Origin: Desulfuromonadaceae bacterium GWC2_58_13
Lineage (GTDB): Bacteria; Desulfobacterota; Desulfuromonadia; Desulfuromonadales; Trichloromonadaceae
Assembly (NCBI GenBank): GCA_001825565.1
Contig: MHXM01000061.1
Location: 1 to 12,846 of the forward strand
Direction of reading: 5' to 3'
Length of the DNA: 12,846 nt
Below, piece by piece: positions 6,374-11,751 of this stretch. The notes under the pieces were generated by a model that ran no database searches, had not been told where the DNA came from, and saw only the letters and a program-made list of their open reading frames with translations. Made by a program: the position numbers and the translations under genes. How positions within the stretch are numbered: the first letter of the stretch is position 1; each line of letters begins with the position of its first letter.

Positions 6374-6398
6374 CCAGGATATCGGTCCCGGCTTTTTT
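6355..6398 (+). terminator. Expression-platform terminator of aptamer 2
   Basis: GCCGGG (6355-6360) from the aptamer pairs with CCCGGC (6387-6392), continued inward by CCGAAATATC against GATATCGG with bulges, then six T (6393-6398). The arm differs from that of terminator 1 and pairs less perfectly, so the two switches may have different thresholds. Confidence 0.85.
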
Positions 6399-6517
6399 GT
6401 GACCAAAATCTCCAACAAGCAGCTCGCAGGAGGAACAATTCACGGATGGTTAACGGAAAAAGGTCGTCCTCACCCGCAAGCACATCAGGTCCCGAACAAA
6501 AAACCAAAGGAGTCAGC

Positions 6518-8188
6518 ATGCAGATTATCGGTAAAACATCAGTTTTCTTCCTCTTCGCCATGACTTTGGCAACAGTTCAATTTTGGAGTACGGAGGCGTC
6601 GGCACTATCGTCCTATTTCACCAGCAGGGGCTGCATCGACTGCCATTCCGCCCCGACCGTTGCCACCTGCGCCGGGTGCCACGAACACAGCGGAACCCTG
6701 ACCGCGACCAAGAACAAGACGACCTCCTACGCCCCCGGCGAAACGGTGACGATAACCCTGACCGCTTCGGGCGCCCGGAGCGGCTGGATCGGCGCCCGGC
6801 TCTATAACCAGAACGGCGTCGAAATCGCCCGCTCCACCGGCAACCAGAGCGGCATGGGCGCGTCGACCGTCTACCCGGCAACCCTCTCGGCGCCGGCACC
6901 GGCCACGGCGGGCACCTACACCTGGAAGATGGCCTATTTAGGCAATGTAAACGGTACGGGAAGCGGCGACGTCCACAGCGAAAAAACCGTCAACGTAGCC
7001 ATCACCGTAGCGGCGCCGGCCGACACCACCGCTCCCGTGGTGAGCGCCTTCACCCTGCCGGCCACCGCCACCAGCCTGACCGTCCCCGTCGGCAGCTTCT
7101 CCGCCACCGACAACCTCGCCGTCACCGGCTACCTGATCAACAAGGTCGCCACCGCTCCGGCCGCCGGCGCCACCGGCTGGACCGCCAGCGCCCCGGCCAG
7201 CGTCACCGCCGTCGCCGGCAGCAACACCTTCTACGCCTGGGCCAAGGACGCCGCGGGTAACGTCTCCCTGGCCAAGAGCGCCACGGTCACCGTCACCCTG
7301 CCCGACACCACGGACACCACCAAACCGACCCTGACCATCTCCGCGTTGGCCGATGGCGCCCTGACCAACAAGGTGACCCTGAATATCAGCGGCAACGCCA
7401 GCGATGCCGGCGGGATCCAGTCCGTCACCGTCAACGGCCAGGCCGTCATTGTCAATCCTGACGGTTCCTTCAGCACCGCCGTGAGCCTCGTGGCCGGTGC
7501 CAACGCCATCTCCGTCACCGCAACCGACAAGGCCGGCAACCAGCAGACCGACAGCCGCACCATCACCTCCGACCCGACGGCGCCCATCCTGACCATCGCA
7601 TCGCCGGCCGATAACAGCAGTTCCATGCAGTCGTTCATATCGTTGACCGGCAACATCAATGAAAACTCCACCGTTACCGTCACGGTAAATAGCGGCAGTC
7701 CCCAAGCCGCCAGTATCAATGGCGACAGCTTTACCGCTACCGTGTATCTGGAAGTGGGCGCCAATACCATTCTCGTCACGGCCACCGACCTGGCCGGCAA
7801 CAGTACCGATGCCAAGCGGACGGTCACCTTCGAAAGCGACAGCATGATGTCTCTGGCGGTGACCAGCCCCAATCAGGATCTTACCACCAGGAATTCAACC
7901 CTCGTGCTGAAAGGCAAAGTCGTTGACGCCTTGAGCAAAGTGACCGTTCGCATCACCATGGCGGGGAAAACCTATCGTCCGACGGTAAAAGTTGACGGCA
8001 CCTTTGCCCAGAAGCTTTACTTTAAAGTAGCCAAACCTTATGCCATTACCGTGGTCGCTACCGATGAGGACGGCAACAGCAGCAGCGTGATCCGCAACGT
8101 GATTTACCGTCCTGTAACCAAAGACGACGATCACGACGACGACGATAGCGACGATGATGACGACGATCGCGATCGCGAAGACGACTAA
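6518..8188 (+). CDS. Secreted diheme c-type cytochrome with Ig-like repeats and Asp-rich tail
   Basis: This 556-residue protein has a signal peptide (about 1-29, hydrophobic core then TEASA). Two heme c motifs follow at once: CIDCH (39-43) and CAGCH (51-55), with extra His57. Residues about 60-165 form a beta-rich domain I cannot name. Four modules of about 85-90 residues follow (roughly 173-262, 268-353, 355-440, 445-530), each ending in a variant of VxATDxxGN, typical of bacterial Ig-like domains. The last 25 residues are mostly Asp. It is therefore an exported heme protein, likely at the cell surface or outside, fitting electron transfer or attachment. The start has AAGGAG at 6507-6512, 5 bases before the ATG, and puts the signal peptide first; an in-frame ATG at 6446 with AGGAGG would add 24 residues and is less likely. 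Expression is predicted to depend on the two upstream cyclic dinucleotide riboswitches. A terminator follows closely, so it is a single-gene unit. Confidence 0.85.
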   Translation: MQIIGKTSVFFLFAMTLATVQFWSTEASALSSYFTSRGCIDCHSAPTVATCAGCHEHSGTLTATKNKTTSYAPGETVTITLTASGARSGWIGARLYNQNGVEIARSTGNQSGMGASTVYPATLSAPAPATAGTYTWKMAYLGNVNGTGSGDVHSEKTVNVAITVAAPADTTAPVVSAFTLPATATSLTVPVGSFSATDNLAVTGYLINKVATAPAAGATGWTASAPASVTAVAGSNTFYAWAKDAAGNVSLAKSATVTVTLPDTTDTTKPTLTISALADGALTNKVTLNISGNASDAGGIQSVTVNGQAVIVNPDGSFSTAVSLVAGANAISVTATDKAGNQQTDSRTITSDPTAPILTIASPADNSSSMQSFISLTGNINENSTVTVTVNSGSPQAASINGDSFTATVYLEVGANTILVTATDLAGNSTDAKRTVTFESDSMMSLAVTSPNQDLTTRNSTLVLKGKVVDALSKVTVRITMAGKTYRPTVKVDGTFAQKLYFKVAKPYAITVVATDEDGNSSSVIRNVIYRPVTKDDDHDDDDSDDDDDDRDREDD

Positions 8189-8211
8189 AAAACATTGAAT
8201 GGAGGTAAAAA

Positions 8212-8240
8212 AACCACCCGCGAGAGCGGGTGGTTTTTTT
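8212..8240 (+). terminator. Intrinsic terminator after the cytochrome gene
   Basis: AACCACCCGC (8212-8221) pairs perfectly with GCGGGTGGTT (8226-8235) across a GAGA loop, with seven T from 8234. The upstream A tract makes it potentially active on both strands. The stop codon of the cytochrome gene is 24 bases upstream. Confidence 0.95.
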
Positions 8241-8321
8241 ACGTCAAACACAAGGAAAACGGACCCGAAACGGTCACCGAATCCTGGGGAGGGTCCATAT
8301 TAAATTGCCAACTTCCGATGC

Positions 8322-8505
8322 CTAACCTTTTGAATTTCCTTTGTAGCTGATCTGGCTCCCTTTATTAATTACTTCATCACCCGACACCGCGACTCGACCC
8401 AACTCCAACCAATGCAAGTCCCCGCGCAAGCCGTTTTTGCTGCCGGCGGTGCTGAACAGGGTGAACGCGAACGTGCCGTCGCTTGCTTGCCTGGGGTAAA
8501 TCAAG
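8322..8505 (-). pseudogene. Possible coding remnant on the minus strand
   Basis: The gap 8241-8515 holds no convincing complete gene. On the minus strand, however, a frame from about 8505 down to a TAG at 8322-8324 reads like protein: about 60 residues including DGTFAFTLFSTAGSKNG and RGDLHWLELGRVAVSGDEV. Third positions are strongly G/C for the first 40 codons and then become AT-rich. There is no ATG or Shine-Dalgarno at the front; a TTG at 8505 is the nearest candidate start. It could be the 3' remnant of a gene broken when the region was rearranged, or an unrecognised small gene. I do not recognise the family. Confidence 0.25.
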
Positions 8506-8515
8506 CGATTCGGCG

Positions 8516-8544
8516 TGGTCAATTTGCAGAACGATGTTATAGTT
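8516..8544 (+). promoter_or_regulatory. Candidate promoter of the LCIB-like gene
   Basis: TGGTCA (8516-8521) and TATAGT (8539-8544) are spaced by 17 bases. Transcription would start near 8551, giving a leader of about 20 bases with a good ribosome site. This supports the start at 8571 over longer readings of the frame. Confidence 0.5.
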
Positions 8545-8570
8545 TTATCAATACCCAATGGGAGGATGTC

Positions 8571-9656
8571 ATGCCGATTGCACCGCCTTGCGAAACGCTG
8601 CTTGACCAGCCCGCCATGGCACTGATGGATCTGTTCGGCCGGATGCGTGCCATGACCGACGGCATCGGCTTTCAAGGCACTCTGCCGGCCGTGTGGCAGT
8701 GCAGCGACGAGACCCAGGGGATCAAAAAAGCGTTGTTCGGCTACGTTTACGACTGCCCGGTGTTCAATCTCGGCCGGGTTGGCGCCCTGCTCGATCCGAC
8801 CCGATTGGGCCCCGCGTCTCATCATGGCCGCGATCTGGTGATCCTCGGCGGCAGTCACATCGGCGCCGTTGAAAAAGGCGGGATCGGTTATGTCGAGAGG
8901 GTGAATGGCAAGGTGGTTCCCTGTTGCGGCATGCTGCACCGGGTTCTGGAGCCGTACCTGACTCTGTATCACCGCGCCGCGGCGCTGATCACCCTGTTTC
9001 GCGGGGTTGGCGGCATCAAAATCGAAATCCCCTATAAATATCTGTTTCGCAAACCGCCGGGGGAGGTCACGCAGATTCACGTGACGCTCCGTCAACTGGT
9101 GGACGGCGAGGCCATCAGGGAATCGACTCACGGCAAGGTTTATCGACTCAATCCGGAATTTGCCAACCGACACCAGCAGGCGCTGGCCGAGCTCGGCAAG
9201 GAGGCGCGGTCGCTGGCCGAGCTGCTCGACCCGAACTGTTTCCGCTTCGTCAAACGCCTCAATAAGGAGAGCTTCGATCCGGGGGGAATGCTCGAAGCGT
9301 CGATCTTCGACTTTCTGCCGGAAATCGTCACCGCCCGCTATCCGCACCGGCGGCTCTCCGACGTCAATACCTGGCGGCAGTTCCATCGTCTGGCCTCCTA
9401 CCTGGTCGATTCTTTCGACAGCGGCGACCGCAATATCCTGGTCGTGGCCGGCCTGACCCTGGATCATTCGATTTTCCACAATACCTTTGTGCCCCAGTTC
9501 GGCTTCTTGATGGAGCAGGGCAGAGCGCTGCAGGCCCGCTATTTCGGCCCCCGGGAAATCAATGAACATCTCTGCGGGCAAACGATCTTTCAACCCCGGC
9601 AGAGCTTTCTCGAATTTGCCGGGGTCAGCCCATCAACCCCTGATCGACGAAGCTGA
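8571..9656 (+). CDS. LCIB-like (theta/beta-type) carbonic anhydrase homologue with long C-terminal extension
   Basis: The 361-residue protein has no signal peptide. Its first 130 residues resemble the LCIB/LCIC carbonic anhydrase family of algae and some bacteria: QCSDET (43-48), FNLGRVGALL (65-74), SHH (83-85), GGSHIGAV (93-100), a GIGYVERVNGK segment (104-114) and CCGML (118-122). In that family zinc is held by Cys, His and Cys, here plausibly C44, H96 and C118 or C119, with D46 near the metal. Thr48 stands where a beta-type CxDxR motif would have Arg. Residues about 135-361 form a further region with PYKYLFRKPPGEV and several charged helices that I cannot assign. GGGAGG (8560-8565) is 5 bases before the ATG; the frame is open back to 8412 but that part is not protein-like. 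It converges on radC and overlaps it by 32 bases. CO2/bicarbonate interconversion is an inference from remembered family motifs. Confidence 0.6.
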   Translation: MPIAPPCETLLDQPAMALMDLFGRMRAMTDGIGFQGTLPAVWQCSDETQGIKKALFGYVYDCPVFNLGRVGALLDPTRLGPASHHGRDLVILGGSHIGAVEKGGIGYVERVNGKVVPCCGMLHRVLEPYLTLYHRAAALITLFRGVGGIKIEIPYKYLFRKPPGEVTQIHVTLRQLVDGEAIRESTHGKVYRLNPEFANRHQQALAELGKEARSLAELLDPNCFRFVKRLNKESFDPGGMLEASIFDFLPEIVTARYPHRRLSDVNTWRQFHRLASYLVDSFDSGDRNILVVAGLTLDHSIFHNTFVPQFGFLMEQGRALQARYFGPREINEHLCGQTIFQPRQSFLEFAGVSPSTPDRRS

Positions 9657-10311
9657 CGTACCGGCCGCTGCCGATGATGATATGATCGAGAACCCGGACC
9701 CCCATCAGCTCTCCCGCCTCCCGCAAGCGGGTGGTGATCTCCAGGTCCTCGCGGCTCGGGGTGGGATCGCCCGAGGGGTGGTTGTGGACGAACAGGACCG
9801 CCGCCGCCGACTCCCGCACCACCGGAGCGAACACCTCGCGGGGATGGACGATGCTGGCGGTCAGGCTCCCTTCGGAAATCTGCACCTCGCGCAGCACCCG
9901 GTTCTTGCTGTCGAGCAACAGGGCGATAAAGACCTCTTTGCGGTAGTCGCGCAACCGTTCGTGAAAATGTTGATAAACTTCCGTCGAACAGGTGTAGCGG
10001 TCGCCCGGCCGTAGCGCCTCGATGCCGAACCGGCGGGCCAGTTCGAATACCGCGTGCAGCTCAGCCGCCTTGGCCGGACCGATCCCCTTCACTTCACAGA
10101 GCTCGACCACCGTGGCCATGGCCAGACCACGCAAGGTTTTGAACCGGACCAGCAACAGGCGGGCATGGTCGACCGCGCTGGTCTGGCTGGCGGCATCGCC
10201 GGTACGCAACACCAGGGCCAGCAACTCGGCCTCGGAAAGGGTGTGGGAGCCGTTTTTCAGCAGTTTTTCCCGGGGACGTTCGTCCGCGGGCCAGTCCTTG
10301 ATTCTTCGCAT
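9625..10311 (-). CDS. radC: RadC family JAB/MPN domain protein
   Basis: The 228-residue protein matches RadC along its length. The N-terminal part starts IKDWPADERPREKLL and has a helix-hairpin-helix (VKGIGPAKAAEL, 74-85). The C-terminal JAB-type metal domain carries HNHPSGDPTPSREDL (176-190), with His176, His178 and Asp188 as expected zinc ligands. RadC proteins were once linked to DNA repair; their actual activity remains uncertain. The start at 10311 is chosen because GAGGAGG lies about nine bases upstream on the minus strand and it gives the conserved N-terminus; the frame runs further to 10359. It reads leftward and its last 32 bases overlap the convergent LCIB-like gene. Confidence 0.95.
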   Translation of the reverse strand: MRRIKDWPADERPREKLLKNGSHTLSEAELLALVLRTGDAASQTSAVDHARLLLVRFKTLRGLAMATVVELCEVKGIGPAKAAELHAVFELARRFGIEALRPGDRYTCSTEVYQHFHERLRDYRKEVFIALLLDSKNRVLREVQISEGSLTASIVHPREVFAPVVRESAAAVLFVHNHPSGDPTPSREDLEITTRLREAGELMGVRVLDHIIIGSGRYVSFVDQGLMG

Positions 10312-10372
10312 GGTCGATTCCCTCCTCTGGATGTCATGGCATACCGGCAAGCTTAGCACGACCGTGGAAACC

Positions 10373-10391
10373 GACCAAAGGTAAATTGGTC
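10373..10391. promoter_or_regulatory. Inverted repeat upstream of radC
   Basis: GACCAA (10373-10378) and TTGGTC (10386-10391) form an inverted repeat with a 7-base spacer, 62 bases upstream of the radC start. On the minus strand one arm could act as a weak -35 (TTGGTC, 17 bases, TAAGCT). It may be an operator or chance. Confidence 0.3.
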
Positions 10392-10428
10392 GTTATTAAT
10401 CCATATTGGTTGAGGGCTGGGACAACAC

Positions 10429-10455
10429 AAGCCCCGGTCAGAGTGGCCGGGGCTT
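10429..10455 (-). terminator. GC-rich hairpin downstream of the ferritin-like pair
   Basis: AAGCCCCGG (10429-10437) pairs perfectly with CCGGGGCTT (10447-10455), with part of the 9-base loop able to extend it. It lies about 30 bases past the stop codon of the ferritin-like gene on the minus strand. No T run follows on either strand, so it is either a weak terminator or an mRNA 3' end stabiliser. Confidence 0.5.
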
Positions 10456-10484
10456 GCGGATTGCGGCGGGGCTGGAAAACAGAA

Positions 10485-10982
10485 TTATTCGCGGACGTAG
10501 GTGTCGATGTCGGTTTCATGGACCATGCCCATGGTCCGGGCGTATTCCGATTCGATGATGGCGTAGTGGTTGCGGGTTTCCTCGGCCACCTTGAGGAAAA
10601 CGGATCGTACCATCGGGTCGATCATCCTTTCCGCGAGCAGGGTAAAGTTTTTCTCCATGTCCTGCTCTTCCCTCATGGCGATTTCCCGGGCTTTTCGATC
10701 ATGCATATTGTCGCTCAAGGCTTTTTGCAGGGAAAGCAGCATCGCGGAATCAGGATGAGGGGGGGTCGCAATAAAGGCATCGAACGGGCCGAGGTCGCCC
10801 CCTTTGTAATAGTTGAAAAAGCGGGAGATATTCTCCCTTACCTCGTCGGCCAGGCGCTCAAAAATCTTTTTACCGGCCGGATTCTTGTTGATTTCGGCGG
10901 CTTTCAGGTAGAAATCCATTAAATTCTTTTTGGCGTGAATGGCCTGCTTCAGTGCTTCCTGCATCTTGAGTTCCTGGGGCAT
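10485..10982 (-). CDS. Ferritin/rubrerythrin-like protein, paralogue A (metal ligands degenerate)
   Basis: This 165-residue all-helical protein belongs to the ferritin-like/rubrerythrin superfamily; it matches the upstream paralogue at about 93 of 165 positions with no gap. At the positions where the paralogue has likely di-iron ligands of helices A and B, this copy has Lys18 (for Glu), Val48 (for Glu) and Asn51 (for His). The helix C acidic stretch REEQDMEK and His139 remain. It is therefore unlikely to bind a normal di-iron centre and may be a partner subunit or a regulator. The C-terminal MGMVHETDI and YVRE segments are shared by both copies. AGGAGG lies five to six bases before the ATG at 10982; an overlapping GTG at 10988 is ignored. 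It is 84 bases downstream of paralogue B with no terminator visible between, so probably co-transcribed. Confidence 0.8.
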   Translation of the reverse strand: MPQELKMQEALKQAIHAKKNLMDFYLKAAEINKNPAGKKIFERLADEVRENISRFFNYYKGGDLGPFDAFIATPPHPDSAMLLSLQKALSDNMHDRKAREIAMREEQDMEKNFTLLAERMIDPMVRSVFLKVAEETRNHYAIIESEYARTMGMVHETDIDTYVRE

Positions 10983-11066
10983 GGTCACCTCCTGTTCCGA
11001 TGAGAGTTAAGTGCAGACACCGCGCTTGAACCTCTAATACAAAACGCCTAAGAATCGGGGTCGCGC

Positions 11067-11564
11067 TTATTCGCGAACATAGATGTTGATGTCGGTTTCG
11101 TGAACCATGCCCATGATGTGGGCATATTCCGACTCGATGATCTGGTAATGATCGTTGGTTTCCTTGGCCATTTTCTCGAATACCGCTTTGACCTTGGGGT
11201 CGCTGACCTGCGCGGCCGTGGACCGGAGCTTCTTCTCCAGTTCGAGCTCTTCGCGCATGGCGATTTCCATGGCTTTCTGTTCGGTCCCGCGATCTTTGAG
11301 GGCCTGTTCCAAATCCTTGAGCATGGTCAGGTCGGCTTGCGGCGGGCGGGCCATGAATTCGTCAAAGCTGCCGAGATCCTTGCCGGGGTAGATATGGAAA
11401 AAATGGCTGGCATGTTCGCGTTCGTCGCCGGCCAAGACCTCGAAAACCTTTTTGCCGCGGGGATTTTCGGTGATTTCCGCGGCCCGTTTATAAAAATCCA
11501 TGGTGTCTTTTTCGGTTTGGATGGCCTGTTTCAACGCTTCGTTCAGGTTGAATTGCTGAGTCAT
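11067..11564 (-). CDS. Ferritin/rubrerythrin-like protein, paralogue B
   Basis: This 165-residue helical protein has the ferritin-like pattern: helix A with Glu18 in TEKDTMDFY, helix B with the ExxH pair Glu48 and His51 in DEREHASHF, helix C with REELELEKK (104-112), and helix D with His139 in KETNDHY. In typical rubrerythrin-type proteins the fourth helix also has ExxH, but here the Glu position is Thr136, in both copies. Such proteins handle iron or detoxify peroxide in anaerobes; which applies here is not shown. No rubredoxin-type CxxC module is present. AAGGAGG is about seven bases upstream of the ATG. A strong promoter with an embedded palindrome stands 55 bases upstream. Paralogue A follows in the same direction. 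Confidence 0.82.
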   Translation of the reverse strand: MTQQFNLNEALKQAIQTEKDTMDFYKRAAEITENPRGKKVFEVLAGDEREHASHFFHIYPGKDLGSFDEFMARPPQADLTMLKDLEQALKDRGTEQKAMEIAMREELELEKKLRSTAAQVSDPKVKAVFEKMAKETNDHYQIIESEYAHIMGMVHETDINIYVRE

Positions 11565-11618
11565 GTCCCTGCCTCCTTGTTGAATGATTTTTCGCCATTC
11601 ACCTGTTGAATTGCTAGA

Positions 11619-11646
11619 ATTATGACTGAGGATGTCCTCATGTCAA
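11619..11646 (-). promoter_or_regulatory. Promoter of the ferritin-like pair
   Basis: Read on the minus strand, TTGACA (11646-11641) and CATAAT (11624-11619) are spaced by 16 bases, eleven matches of twelve to the sigma-70 consensus. Transcription would start near 11612, leaving a leader of about 48 bases. Confidence 0.8.
11627..11640. promoter_or_regulatory. Palindromic operator candidate within the promoter spacer
   Basis: TGAGGA and TCCTCA form a 6-2-6 palindrome (TGAGGACATCCTCA on the minus strand) that fills the -35/-10 spacer of the ferritin-like promoter and abuts the -35 hexamer. Its place suggests a repressor, or a spacer-binding activator of the MerR type. It does not match the Fur or PerR boxes I know. 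Confidence 0.55.
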
Positions 11647-11751
11647 AGGGGCGGGAGAAAGAAATTCGATTAATTTTTGCAGCGTCGAGCTTTTGGATTA
11701 AACGAAAAAGTGTGTCATGATATCGGTAGCCCGATGAGCAAGGAGCAGCGT

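Noticed and set aside
6059..6517. N-terminal extension of the cytochrome frame upstream through both riboswitches to an ATG near 6059
   Set aside because: The stretch codes for the conserved riboswitch RNA, which explains the repeated peptide; the signal peptide and good ribosome site start at 6518.
8125..8185. GAC/GAT trinucleotide array as a phase-variable microsatellite
   Set aside because: The units are mixed and interrupted by other codons, and changes by whole triplets would not shift the frame; it is better read as an Asp-rich protein tail.
8506..9593. Long minus-strand frame opposite the LCIB-like gene
   Set aside because: It mirrors the codon pattern of the + strand gene, which has motifs, promoter and ribosome site; only the part beyond 8505 looks independently coding.
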